Source of the DNA: Oscillospiraceae bacterium
GTDB lineage: Bacteria > Bacillota > Clostridia > Oscillospirales > Ruminococcaceae
Direction of reading: 5' to 3'
Length of the DNA stretch: 41,779 nucleotides
Assembly (NCBI GenBank): GCA_017408395.1
Contig: JAFQUQ010000060.1
Coordinates: forward strand, 1-41,779
Shown: in pieces, positions 6,377 to 14,724 of the stretch
How the letters are laid out: the number at the start of each line of letters is the position of its first letter
How positions within the stretch are numbered: the first letter of the stretch is position 1
Program-made: the position numbers and the translations under genes
Notes under the pieces: model-generated
The model's database searches: none
Seen by the model: only the letters and a program-made list of their open reading frames with translations
What the model was told of the DNA's origin: nothing

Positions 6377-7189
6377 TTACTTTGTATATAATTCGTAGAA
6401 AAGAGCCATTTCATTTTGTATTGTCTCAAAATCCCATACTTTTGACGTTACTTCGGGTACTTCGGGGTCATTGACATAGAAGCCGTTTTCGTCGTAACCA
6501 CGGATGATTATTGCGTGATAACCGAAAGTATCGCCTGTCATTCCCGCATAAACTACGGTATCATCCTTGTCGAGTGCAGCCTTTAATTCATCCTCGGTAA
6601 CTTTAACATCGTTATCGAGGTCGAAATTATGGCCAATGAATTCGATGTTGAAATAATTAAAAATCTGAGGAAGCTGTTCAGCCATAATGCCGCCCATCGG
6701 AGAACAAAGGCCGTTCTGTGTTGCATAATCCGCTACCTTTACGGGGTCTACCGCATCGTTGTGATTAAGATAGAGGTTTGCCATTGTCAATGCAACTGTG
6801 ACACATCCATCAACGTAGATGTAGTTTTCTCCCACTTTATCGTAACACCAGCGAAGATCGTTCATATAAATTGCCGGGACTTCCGTGCAGTTAAGCTCAT
6901 CCTCGGTAAAAGCTACTGTTCTGGATTGATTGATGTAGAATGGGTAGTTGTAAACAAAGTCTAGTCTGTCGGGGTTGTTGCAATTGTAGTAAACCCAAAG
7001 AACGTCTGGTGGGTACAATTCCTTGTTTTCAATAATGTAAGCAGCTTTTTCGTCAGTTTCTGCAAGTACCGCAATTTCGCCCCATTCTTCTTTCAATGCA
7101 CGCTTCTGCTCTATGGGCACAAGACAGCAAAGAATTCCAAGACATATCACGGTTATCACAGATGAAATAATTATAGTTTTATTATCCAT
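6377..7189 (-). CDS. C39-like (papain-fold) cysteine peptidase, membrane-anchored
   Basis: 270 residues. An N-terminal signal-anchor spans about 5-24. The C-terminal half matches Peptidase_C39_2: an opening MNDLRW (about 109-114), a catalytic-type Cys in DGCVTVALTM (Cys129), then GYHAIIIRGYD (His225) followed by FYVNDP (Asn240/Asp241), completing a C-H-N/D set. The Gln that usually forms the oxyanion hole before the xDPRW element is not obvious, so activity is likely but unproven. The ATG follows CGGAG. It lies between two prepilin genes, with a terminator upstream and weak structure downstream. A role in pilin maturation or in processing a secreted partner is inference from position only. 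Confidence 0.75.
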   Translation of the reverse strand: MDNKTIIISSVITVICLGILCCLVPIEQKRALKEEWGEIAVLAETDEKAAYIIENKELYPPDVLWVYYNCNNPDRLDFVYNYPFYINQSRTVAFTEDELNCTEVPAIYMNDLRWCYDKVGENYIYVDGCVTVALTMANLYLNHNDAVDPVKVADYATQNGLCSPMGGIMAEQLPQIFNYFNIEFIGHNFDLDNDVKVTEDELKAALDKDDTVVYAGMTGDTFGYHAIIIRGYDENGFYVNDPEVPEVTSKVWDFETIQNEMALFYELYTK

Positions 7190-7220
7190 ATCAAATACTC
7201 CGCTTTTATTAAAATCAGTT

Positions 7221-7250
7221 AAAAAAAACGACGGTTAAGAAAACCGCCGT
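7221..7250 (-). terminator. Rho-independent terminator after the major pilin
   Basis: On the minus strand ACGGCGGTT pairs with AACCGTCGT (one G-U pair) and eight T residues follow. On the plus strand the same position is an A-C mismatch, so it favours the minus-strand transcript. Confidence 0.85.
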
Positions 7251-7287
7251 TTTTATTTAAAGCTAATTAAGTATTTCTATTCAGAAA

Positions 7288-7812
7288 TTAGGTTGCATCA
7301 GCCTTGAGTGGGTGGAAGCCAACGATACCGTTGTCATCGCAGAGGGACTTCTGTTCAGAAGCTGTTGGAGCACCATTACCACCTGTGTATGTATCCCAAC
7401 CATCATAGAAAGAGTTATCCTGAGCCCAAGCTGTGTAAACTACTGCGTAGGACTTTGGCTTGAAGAATGCGTAACCTTCACCTGTGTAAGCTTCGCCAAG
7501 GTATGGGAAGAGGTCGAGGTCAGCCTTGTTGAATGTAACCATAAGTGTCTTAGCATCTGTAGAAGCTGTGATAGCACCGGACTTTACAACGTCGTTTGTG
7601 CTAGCGAGTGGTGTACCAGCGATGCTTGCTTCTGTAAGAGCGGAAGCTGCAGCGTTGTAAACCTGCTTAGCGTTAGCGTTAGCGGATGTGATTCTTGAGT
7701 TCTTAACGTAACCAAGCATAGATGGTACGAGGATAGCAGCAAGAATACCGATGATTGCGATAACTACGATGAGTTCGATAAGGGTAAAGCCCTTCATTTT
7801 TGAATTTCTCAT
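7288..7812 (-). CDS. pilA: Type IV prepilin, probable major pilin
   Basis: 174 residues. Leader MRNSKMKG|F with Gly8, Phe+1 and Glu+5, followed by the standard hydrophobic helix. The pilin body is Ala/Ser/Thr-rich and ends DNGIVGFHPLKADAT. The ribosome site AAGGAGGAA is the strongest in the locus, codon choice is strongly biased, and a strong terminator follows directly; these are the reasons to call it the major subunit. It is transcribed with the 7881-8657 prepilin from a perfect promoter at 8717-8745. The symbol pilA is by role, not by orthology. Confidence 0.9.
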   Translation of the reverse strand: MRNSKMKGFTLIELIVVIAIIGILAAILVPSMLGYVKNSRITSANANAKQVYNAAASALTEASIAGTPLASTNDVVKSGAITASTDAKTLMVTFNKADLDLFPYLGEAYTGEGYAFFKPKSYAVVYTAWAQDNSFYDGWDTYTGGNGAPTASEQKSLCDDNGIVGFHPLKADAT

Positions 7813-7880
7813 GGGAAATTCCTCCTTTTCAATTATAAAATGTTTTTGTATAAAAAGCGTAAACCGCGCTTTTCCGAAGA

Positions 7881-8657
7881 TTAAAGGTGAGGATAAAGAT
7901 CAGTCTTAAGTGTATATTCACTGGAAACATTGTTCATATAAGGATGGAATCCTGTGTAAACACCTAATTCGTCGTAAATATCCTTCTGGTGAAGAACGTC
8001 CTTGCAGCCATAAACAAGCTTTGAAATACCTGACGTAAATGCACCGTTTTTCTGATACTGGTCGATAAATGCGTTACTGCCCTTGAATGCATTTGAAGCC
8101 TTGGACATAGTTTCAAAATACACTACTGAGTCAACAACATAACTTTCAAGGTCGATACAAACGTAAGAATAACCTGTGAAGTCTGCTGCCAGAGTATCCT
8201 TGAGATAACGTACCAGTAAATCGTAGGACTTGGTTGTCTGAGCGCTTGCTCCGTCGTATGGAATTACAGTGGATGCAGTACCCATCTTATTCATACCTAC
8301 AACCGTTGTATTTGTCTTGTCAAGCTCACCGTTGTCGAAGTTAAGAGCAAGATAAACATATACCGGCTCAAAATCTGCGCCGCCGTTAACATAACCGGGA
8401 TCAATGAAAGTAGAGTCATTATCGATCTCACATTCAACCAGCATATTCTGCACTGAAGCGTAAACCTGCTGGGCTCTGTTGTTCACGGATTCACAATTCG
8501 CATCACGGATAAAACCTGTAACAAGAACAGATGAAATACCTGCGAGGATTGCAATTATTGCGATTACAATAATCAGTTCCAGCAAGGTAAAACCCTTGAC
8601 CTTTTTTAATGCAGCCTTTTTACTGCATCGGAGGTCACCGGATGTTTTTGAATTCAT
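7881..8657 (-). CDS. Type IV prepilin with long leader
   Basis: 258 residues. The leader is unusually long for the class (22 residues; cleavage G22|F23 in KKVKGFTLLELII), still with Glu+5. The body is larger than that of the other pilins and carries four or five Cys that could form disulfides. TGFHPY near the C-terminus corresponds to the VG[FC]HPL of the two neighbouring pilins. The ATG follows AGGAGGC. First gene of the pilin operon, directly behind a consensus promoter. Confidence 0.9.
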   Translation of the reverse strand: MNSKTSGDLRCSKKAALKKVKGFTLLELIIVIAIIAILAGISSVLVTGFIRDANCESVNNRAQQVYASVQNMLVECEIDNDSTFIDPGYVNGGADFEPVYVYLALNFDNGELDKTNTTVVGMNKMGTASTVIPYDGASAQTTKSYDLLVRYLKDTLAADFTGYSYVCIDLESYVVDSVVYFETMSKASNAFKGSNAFIDQYQKNGAFTSGISKLVYGCKDVLHQKDIYDELGVYTGFHPYMNNVSSEYTLKTDLYPHL

Positions 8658-8716
8658 TGGACTCGCCTCCTGATAAGATTAGCCTTTTCTGTATAGGCTT
8701 TCCTCTTACTGTCTAT

Positions 8717-8745
8717 ATTATATTACGTTAATTGTATTTTGTCAA
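8717..8745 (-). promoter_or_regulatory. Consensus sigma-A promoter of the pilin operon
   Basis: Minus strand: TTGACA (8745-8740), 17-base spacer, TATAAT (8722-8717). Both boxes are perfect, in keeping with high pilin expression. The leader to the ATG is about 55 bases and contains a short AGCC/GGCT stem. Confidence 0.85.
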
Positions 8746-8990
8746 TAGAAAAATGAATATTTTTGCACTAATTTTGTGAATTTGTTTATTATATCACCAA
8801 ATCACTAATATTGTGATTTTTTTTTGACGTTTTGACTAAAATATGTACAATTCCGAATAAATTTTAAACGGAGCGCATTTTATATTGCAAATTCCACATA
8901 ATCAGCGCAAAAATATCTTTTGTTTTGTGTTTTATGACAACTTGCACAATTTACTGTGTTTACAGTATGTTAATATGTCAATTAAACGTT
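8746..8990. other. AT-rich non-coding spacer between pilT and the pilin promoter
   Basis: About 245 bases without a credible ORF. It contains small inverted repeats AAATCAC/GTGATTT (8799-8805/8813-8819), followed on the plus strand by a T-run, and TACTGT/ACAGTA (about 8951-8966). These could end the pilT transcript or bind a regulator. No clear promoter other than the one at 8717-8745. Confidence 0.4.
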
Positions 8991-10118
8991 TTAGTTATAT
9001 CTTGTCATTGAAGGTGCACCGCCCAGTGACTTGATGTAACGTTCATATTCTGCAACGTCAAGGCACTTTTCACGAGCAGCCATATCTGTAATAACGCCTT
9101 CTCTTACATACTTTGCAAGCTCCTGGTCAAGACATACCATGCCGTCCTTCTTACCTGTCTGGATAGCTGTCTGGATAAGGTGAACCTTGTTATCACGGAT
9201 CATAGCCTTAACGGAGTCTGTTGCGTTGAGGATTTCTACGGCAGCAATACGGCCTGTACCGTCAGCCTTAGGAATAAGTGTCTGAGCGATAATGCCTACG
9301 AGTACGGCTGCAAGCTGGGATCTGATCTGGTTCTGCTGGTGAGCAGGGAATACGTCGATGATACGGTTGATTGTATCGGCAGCACAGGTTGTATGAAGTG
9401 TGGACATTACAAGGTGACCTGTTTCAGCGGCTGTTACAGCGGCGTTGATTGTTTCAAAGTCACGCATTTCTCCGACGAGGATAACGTCAGGGTCTTCACG
9501 GAGTGCGGCACGGAGGGACATAGCGAAGGATTCAACGTCGTCGCCTACTTCTCTCTGGTTGATCATGCAGCGTTTATGTTCGTGTACGTATTCGATAGGG
9601 TCTTCTACTGTGATGATGTGCGCAGAACGGCTGATGTTTACATAGTCGATCATAGCAGCAAGTGTTGTAGATTTACCGGAACCTGTTGGTCCTGTTACAA
9701 GGATGAGTCCTCTTGGACGGAGTGAGAATTCACCGAGGATCGGTGGAAGGTCCAGGTCTGCAAGTGTAGGAATATCATTTCTGAGCAGACGGATAGCGAT
9801 AGCTGTGTTGCCCTTCTGATGATATACGTTAACTCTGTGACGGTAACCTCTTCTTGTTACGTATGAAAAGTCCGTATCGACCTTGTTCTTGATATTTTCA
9901 AGGTTACGGCCTGTTGTCATCTGTTCAACAAGCTTCATAACGCCTGCTTCTGACATTTCAGGGTAGGAGCTGAGCTTTCTTAATGAGCCGTGAAGTCTTA
10001 CTACCGGTGAAATTTTTACTGTAAAGTGAACGTCGGAGCATCCGAGTACACGTGCTTCATCGAGAATTTTGTCAATACTGATGAGCACTTTTTCCTGTGG
10101 TCTGTTTTCCATATCCAT
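8991..10118 (-). CDS. pilT: Twitching-motility (pilus retraction) ATPase PilT
   Basis: 375 residues, typical length for PilT. Walker A GPTGSGKST at 143-151, Asp box ITVEDPIEY near 169-178, Walker B VILVGEMRD at about 213-221, His box STLHTT near 240-245, and a C-terminal MIRDNK equivalent to the AIRNLIRE motif that distinguishes PilT from PilB. It has no N-terminal MshEN domain and no zinc tetracysteine. A cytoplasmic hexamer that powers fibre retraction. The ATG follows AAAGGACAC. Downstream of pilB across a 94-base gap and probably co-transcribed. Confidence 0.95.
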   Translation of the reverse strand: MDMENRPQEKVLISIDKILDEARVLGCSDVHFTVKISPVVRLHGSLRKLSSYPEMSEAGVMKLVEQMTTGRNLENIKNKVDTDFSYVTRRGYRHRVNVYHQKGNTAIAIRLLRNDIPTLADLDLPPILGEFSLRPRGLILVTGPTGSGKSTTLAAMIDYVNISRSAHIITVEDPIEYVHEHKRCMINQREVGDDVESFAMSLRAALREDPDVILVGEMRDFETINAAVTAAETGHLVMSTLHTTCAADTINRIIDVFPAHQQNQIRSQLAAVLVGIIAQTLIPKADGTGRIAAVEILNATDSVKAMIRDNKVHLIQTAIQTGKKDGMVCLDQELAKYVREGVITDMAAREKCLDVAEYERYIKSLGGAPSMTRYN

Positions 10119-10161
10119 AATTTAAGTGTCCTTTCGCTGTTTTTATGATAGGGGAATGCCG

Positions 10162-10196
10162 TTTAATCTAAATACTTCAAGTATAAACAGATTAAA
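10162..10196 (-). other. Hairpin in the pilB-pilT intergenic gap
   Basis: TTTAATCT (10162-10169) pairs with AGATTAAA (10189-10196), with an inner ATACTT/AAGTAT. There is no U-run after it on the minus strand, so it is more likely an mRNA-stability or processing structure than a terminator. Confidence 0.45.
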
Positions 10197-10212
10197 TTTA
10201 TACCGCAGGTTA

Positions 10213-11901
10213 TTAAACTGCGTATGTAACTCTGACAAGCTCGTCGATTGTTGTATTACCAAGCTGTACAAGTTCCGAAACGTTATCACGAAGAAGCTTT
10301 GTACCCTGCTGCTTGGAAAGTGCTGCGATCTGGTCGATTGTCGCACCGTTTGCGATAAGACCTGTCATTTCAGGGGTACAGGTAAGGATCTCGTGAATAG
10401 CGGTACGTCCTGTGTAACCTGTGTTGTTGCACTTAGGACAGCCGCATGCGTCGTAAATTGTAATCGACTGGCTGATACCCATCAGTTCGTTTTCTTCCTC
10501 CGTTGAAATACGAGGAGTACGGCAATCGTGGCATATCTTCTTAACAAGTCGCTGAGCAACGATACCGATAAGAGATGTTGCAACCATGTAAGGCGCAACG
10601 CCCATATCTACCAGACGGGTTACTGTTGAAGCGGAGTCGTTTGTATGAAGTGTTGAAAGAACCATATGACCGGTGATAGCAGCTCTGATAGCGATTTCAG
10701 CTGTTTCCTGGTCACGCATTTCACCGATCATTACAATATCAGGGTCCTGACGGAGGATAGAACGCAGAGCAGCGGCGAATGTCATACCTGCCTTAGCGTT
10801 AACCTGACACTGATTGATACCTTCGATGTCCTTTTCGACAGGGTCTTCTACTGTTACTACGTTTACGTGTGGCTTAGCAAGCTCACCCAGCGCAGCGTAA
10901 AGAGTTGTTGTTTTACCGGAACCTGTAGGTCCTGTTACCAGCATAACGCCCTGAGGAACCTTGATAAGCTTGGAGAATCTTTCATAGTTGTACTCTGTCA
11001 TACCGAGGTCTGTGATCTTACGCAGAGCAACGTTACCTGTGGAAAGAATACGGATAACGACCTTTTCACCGTTAACCATAGGAAGGTTAGATACACGGAC
11101 GTCAAGTGTTGTACCATCTACGACCTGTGAGAAACGTCCGTCCTGAGGCACACGCTTTTCTGCGATGTTCATACCGCTTATGATCTTAAGACGGGTTACA
11201 AGTGCGTTATGTACAACATTTGAGATGTTCATAAGCTCGATAAGGTCGCCGTTAACTCTGATACGGATTCTTGTGTAGGTCTTGAACGGCTCGATGTGAA
11301 TATCCGTTGCGTCAGCACGGAAGGAGTTTTCAACGATTGTTGTAGCAAGCTTAACGATAGGCGCATTATCGATTCTTTCTGCGGATTCGTCATCAATTGC
11401 ATTAAGGTCATCTTCATTGAACTGGTCTTCAACGCTGCTGAGGATGTTGGATGTATTCTGCATGGAGTAGTTCTTACCGATTGCCTTGACGATAGCGTCC
11501 TTTGTAGCAAGGTTAGGAACAACGTCCATACCTGTCATAACCTTGATTTCTTCGAAAATATAGAAGTTTACAGGGTCATTTGTAGCAACGGTAAGTCTTT
11601 TACCGGTAGTTTTGATAGCGATAACATTGTGCTTCTTGGCAAGAGATTCAGGAAGTTTTCTTACCGATTCAACGTCGATTATTGTTTCAGGGTCGTTAAG
11701 GTCGATAAAGGGCACGTTAAGCTTTTTAGCAAGTGCCTGTCCGAACTGGATGTCTGTAACATAACCAAGCTCGATTACATAGTCACCGAAATATTTACCT
11801 GCTGTGTTCTGTTCTTTTTTTACGTCAAGAACGTGCTGAAGCTGTTGTTCGGTAATAATGCCTTCATTAACCATGTACTGACCGATAGGAATATTTTTCA
11901 T
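10213..11901 (-). CDS. pilB: Pilus assembly (extension) ATPase PilB
   Basis: 562 residues from MKNIPIGQYM; ATG at 11901 with GGGG about 6 bases upstream. An alternative ATG at 11913 would add four residues. An N-terminal MshEN-like domain (about 1-70) has two tandem halves, IGQYMVNEGIITEQQLQHVL and YFGDYVIELGYVTDIQFGQA. The linker and N2 domain follow, then Walker A GPTGSGKTT (324-332), Asp box VEDPVE, Walker B IVMIGEMRD (389-397), His box STLHTN and a zinc site of CxxC pairs (Cys457/460 and Cys488/491). MshEN binds c-di-GMP in MshE and some PilB proteins; here the conserved Arg of the first half is Ile, so binding is uncertain. Drives pilus polymerisation at the inner face of the membrane. 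Confidence 0.95.
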   Translation of the reverse strand: MKNIPIGQYMVNEGIITEQQLQHVLDVKKEQNTAGKYFGDYVIELGYVTDIQFGQALAKKLNVPFIDLNDPETIIDVESVRKLPESLAKKHNVIAIKTTGKRLTVATNDPVNFYIFEEIKVMTGMDVVPNLATKDAIVKAIGKNYSMQNTSNILSSVEDQFNEDDLNAIDDESAERIDNAPIVKLATTIVENSFRADATDIHIEPFKTYTRIRIRVNGDLIELMNISNVVHNALVTRLKIISGMNIAEKRVPQDGRFSQVVDGTTLDVRVSNLPMVNGEKVVIRILSTGNVALRKITDLGMTEYNYERFSKLIKVPQGVMLVTGPTGSGKTTTLYAALGELAKPHVNVVTVEDPVEKDIEGINQCQVNAKAGMTFAAALRSILRQDPDIVMIGEMRDQETAEIAIRAAITGHMVLSTLHTNDSASTVTRLVDMGVAPYMVATSLIGIVAQRLVKKICHDCRTPRISTEEENELMGISQSITIYDACGCPKCNNTGYTGRTAIHEILTCTPEMTGLIANGATIDQIAALSKQQGTKLLRDNVSELVQLGNTTIDELVRVTYAV

Positions 11902-11914
11902 TGTTTTCCCCATT

Positions 11915-11970
11915 TCTCCGTGAAGATAATTTTTGTGCGGTCTGCAGTATTTCACGGCAACACTGCAGCA
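11915..11970 (-). promoter_or_regulatory. Structured pilB leader that may mask the ribosome site
   Basis: On the minus-strand RNA, CTGCAGT (11968-11962) pairs with ACTGCAG (11948-11942). The loop of that hairpin contains CCGTGAA (11957-11951), which can pair with TTCACGG (11924-11918) next to the start region, including the GG of the local GGAG. The arrangement is a potential pseudoknot or on/off switch. Confidence 0.4.
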
Positions 11971-12020
11971 TATCAAATCCGGTTCCCCGGAACTGAAAGC
12001 GTGTTTTAATATGATAACTA

Positions 12021-12049
12021 TTGTAATTATTAAAAATATATGTTAAGAT
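12021..12049 (+). promoter_or_regulatory. Promoter of pilD
   Basis: TTGTAA (12021-12026), 17 bases, TGT+TAAGAT (12044-12049). It faces away from pilB; I found no equally clear minus-strand promoter for pilB in the same gap. Confidence 0.6.
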
Positions 12050-12086
12050 AAGAGTATCATATTAACAAAGTAAAGGAGTTTTTGCT

Positions 12087-13118
12087 ATGAATTATGCTTT
12101 TACGGCATTGGCAGCGTCAGGAATGATCGATCTTGAAGCTGTTCTTTTTGTCGGAGTATGTGTAATGGTATTCTTTTTCGGAATCTGTATCGGAAGCTTT
12201 TTAAATGTATGTATTTTAAGACTTCCAATGGGTGAGTCCCTTACCAAACAGAACTCACACTGTATGACCTGCGGTACCGAAATCAAGCGCTATGACCTGA
12301 TACCGCTTTTCAGCTGGCTTATATTGGGCGGTAAATGCCGTGCCTGCAAGGCACCGATTTCACCGAGATATTCGATAGTTGAAGGGTTGACAGGTGTAAT
12401 TTTTGTACTTACCTTTGTAAACTGCGATTTTGTCAACAATGGTTTTCTTTATCCTGCACTTGTATGTCTTTTTATTGCAGGCGTTATTGTAGTCGGATTT
12501 CAGGATTTTGATACACAGCATATGACAACATCTGTGCTTTTTTATATCGGTATAGTTGCTTTTGCAACGAGGGTACTGAGTATTGTCCGTCCGACACGTT
12601 TTCGTGCGTGCGATGTTACGGTGCTTGACGGAATAATCGGATTTTTCTGTGTAAGCGTACCCCTTCTGATAATCGGATTTGTGATTACTCCTCTTTTTTA
12701 TAAATTATTCATAAGCGAGGAGCACAAGAGTTTAAAGAATCTTAAGAAGCGTCTTAAAACCGAGAAGCTCAGCGATAAGGAAAGAGCCAAGCTTGAAAAA
12801 GCTGCTGAAGAAAAGCTTGCGGTAATCAAGGAGAACGGTCCTGTTTACGGTTTCGGAATGGGAGATGTACTTTTTATGGCAGCCTCAGGACTTATGTTAG
12901 GCTGGAAGGCTTGTGTTTCAGCAACATTCATTGCGATAATCCTCGGAGCTACCGCAGCGATTGTAATTAAGATAAAGAACAGCAAAACCGAAGGTGAAAC
13001 GGATAATGCGTTTGCGTTCGGTCCGTTCCTTGCAATAGGAGTTGTAGCCGCATTATTCTTCGGTGCGGACATCTTTGATTGGTACGTCGGACTTATTACC
13101 GTACCTGAAATGATGTAA
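12087..13118 (+). CDS. pilD: Prepilin leader peptidase / N-methyltransferase (peptidase A24)
   Basis: 343 residues, polytopic. The N-terminal cytoplasmic zinc domain has two CxxC pairs (Cys59/62 and Cys84/87) as in bifunctional PilD. The catalytic aspartates are expected in FQDFDTQ (Asp140 or Asp142) and GFGMGD (Asp260). The usual Lys of GxGDxK is Leu (GMGDVLF). A charged, Lys/Glu-rich insert of about 40 residues (208-250) precedes the second aspartate. Removes prepilin leaders and methylates Phe+1 at the inner leaflet. It is the only pilus gene on the plus strand, with its own promoter, AAAGGAG ribosome site and terminator, so its dosage can be set independently of the pilins. Confidence 0.93.
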   Translation: MNYAFTALAASGMIDLEAVLFVGVCVMVFFFGICIGSFLNVCILRLPMGESLTKQNSHCMTCGTEIKRYDLIPLFSWLILGGKCRACKAPISPRYSIVEGLTGVIFVLTFVNCDFVNNGFLYPALVCLFIAGVIVVGFQDFDTQHMTTSVLFYIGIVAFATRVLSIVRPTRFRACDVTVLDGIIGFFCVSVPLLIIGFVITPLFYKLFISEEHKSLKNLKKRLKTEKLSDKERAKLEKAAEEKLAVIKENGPVYGFGMGDVLFMAASGLMLGWKACVSATFIAIILGATAAIVIKIKNSKTEGETDNAFAFGPFLAIGVVAALFFGADIFDWYVGLITVPEMM

Positions 13119-13131
13119 AAAATAAGTTTTT

Positions 13132-13171
13132 TTACAGGGTGTGTAGTGTTTTACACACCCTGTAATTTTTT
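13132..13171. terminator. Bidirectional terminator between pilD and the minor-pilin operon
   Basis: 14-bp perfect stem TTACAGGGTGTGTA (13132-13145)/TACACACCCTGTAA (13152-13165), loop GTGTTT, with T-rich flanks in both directions. Confidence 0.9.
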
Positions 13172-13173
13172 AC

Positions 13174-14226
13174 TTATTCGTAGTCAGGGATAGTGAATAC
13201 AATGTATGTATTTGTACCCTGTGTAACTGTACCAGCAGGCTTGAGAGTTGTACCTGTGCCTGTTCTTCTGATGAAACGTGTGTCAGCAACGTTTTTGCCG
13301 ATGAGGGTATTAGGGCAGTTTGCAAGACCCTCTGTTTCAACGTGGTGGTAAGCTGTGTTTGAGGAATCAGCGTCAGTAACGAGATTACCGTTGTCGTCGA
13401 TTGAAGCGGAAGTGATGCTTGAAACTGTAACGTTGAAAGCACCTGTGCACTTGATGTGCTTATCGGTTGAACCTGTACCGCCGCCGCCGGGACCGGGAGG
13501 TGTTACACCAGGAGGTGTTACGCCGCCTGTGCCGTATCCGTTACCGGGAAGGACAAGCTTGGTGAACTGGTCGTTGATAGCGTTGCCTGAACCTGCGGGA
13601 CCGCCGCCGCCTGCACCGCCTGTTGTTGTAGGGTCGGACTCAAGTCCTTCTGCAAGCTCATAGTCAGGAACGACATTGATTGAGTAGGAATAGTTGCCGT
13701 AGTAACCTGCGCCGAGGGCAATTCTTCCGTAGCCTTCGCTTGTGCCGACAATATCAGCATTGTCGATCTTTGTGGAAGTGGTATTGCCTGTGCTTGTTGT
13801 TACGGGTCTGCTTACAAGAAGACGGCCGTAATATGTTCTGCCTGCGTAGGTATATGGTGTAGAGTTGTCGATTGTGATTACCTTGATTTTTGTATCATCG
13901 GTAATGCCTGTTCTTTTCTTGAATGCGATTACAGCGTCTTCAGCGTCGCCGTTGAAGGAGATTGTCTGAGTAGAGCCGCCGCTGGCTTTGACCTGAGTGG
14001 AAACACCCGGTGTGTAAATGCCTACGCTTTTTGCATAACGGAGGTTTTCCGTAATGTACTTTACGATACCGCTCTGTGTTGTACGCTGTGTTTCGTAAAG
14101 TGTTGCATCAAGATAGGTTGAACGGATAGGCTTCATCATATTGATAAGCGCTGTCATGAGGATACCCATGATAAGCATAACAATGATAAGCTCAACAAGG
14201 GTAAATGCTTTTAAAGATTTCTTCAT
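13174..14226 (-). CDS. Minor pilin, PilW/GspJ-like
   Basis: 350 residues. Leader MKKSLKA|FTLVE: Ala replaces the usual Gly at -1, which prepilin peptidases tolerate, and Glu+5 is kept. The body is PilW-like in size. A low-complexity Pro/Gly linker (repeated GVTPPG and GGGG, encoded at about 13480-13620) separates it from a C-terminal domain of about 100 residues with one Cys pair. The ribosome site is AAGGGGG. Last gene of the pilC-to-pilW operon, 12 bases from the PilV-like gene. A tip or priming role is inferred from related systems. Confidence 0.85.
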   Translation of the reverse strand: MKKSLKAFTLVELIIVMLIMGILMTALINMMKPIRSTYLDATLYETQRTTQSGIVKYITENLRYAKSVGIYTPGVSTQVKASGGSTQTISFNGDAEDAVIAFKKRTGITDDTKIKVITIDNSTPYTYAGRTYYGRLLVSRPVTTSTGNTTSTKIDNADIVGTSEGYGRIALGAGYYGNYSYSINVVPDYELAEGLESDPTTTGGAGGGGPAGSGNAINDQFTKLVLPGNGYGTGGVTPPGVTPPGPGGGGTGSTDKHIKCTGAFNVTVSSITSASIDDNGNLVTDADSSNTAYHHVETEGLANCPNTLIGKNVADTRFIRRTGTGTTLKPAGTVTQGTNTYIVFTIPDYE

Positions 14227-14238
14227 TTCATTTCCCCC

Positions 14239-14712
14239 TTATGGCTGGTTCGGCGTCCAGTATTTGTAGCTGAGGTAGTAGTTATCCTCTCTGTCGCCGA
14301 TATAGTTTGAATTTGCAGACCAGGTATCTGTTGCAGCGTCATAAATAAATGCTGCTTCGTCATTCTGGTCACGGTTCTGGAGAACGTTGTAGTCAACAGG
14401 GTAGCTGTACTCGTTTCCGTTGCCCTTTACGTAAATGTGTGTAACGCCTGTACGCATATGAGGAGCCTGATTGTTTAAAGGAAGCCCCGTTGATGCGTCA
14501 TAGGATTCATTTGCCTTGATCTTGATAGCCTGCATGTTGTCTTTCTTTTCAACATATTTCATCTGATAGGCAAGGCTGGAGTTTGTGTCGTGGTTTCCTC
14601 GGTTGATTCTGCATATGTTTGAGTAGATTTCAACCATAACGAGGGAGGCAATACCTAAAACTGCAAGAGCAACGATACATTCAACCAGCGTAAAACCCTT
14701 TAATTTTTTCAT
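14239..14712 (-). CDS. Minor pilin, PilV/GspI-like
   Basis: 157 residues. Leader MKKLKG|FTLVE with Gly6, Phe+1 and Glu+5, then a helix with the CIVALAVLGIASL pattern of PilV/GspI-type subunits. The remainder is soluble and Asn/Tyr-rich. The ATG follows AAGGAGGG. It lies between the large PilX-like gene and the PilW-like gene, matching the usual V-W-X minor-pilin cluster although the order is X-V-W here. Co-transcribed. Confidence 0.87.
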   Translation of the reverse strand: MKKLKGFTLVECIVALAVLGIASLVMVEIYSNICRINRGNHDTNSSLAYQMKYVEKKDNMQAIKIKANESYDASTGLPLNNQAPHMRTGVTHIYVKGNGNEYSYPVDYNVLQNRDQNDEAAFIYDAATDTWSANSNYIGDREDNYYLSYKYWTPNQP

Positions 14713-14724
14713 TGCATTCCCTCC

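Noticed and set aside
10666-11130. Long opposite-strand frames inside pilB, pilT, gdhA and the FN3 gene
   Set aside because: They mirror the strongly biased codon use of the real genes, lack ribosome sites and encode no recognisable domain.
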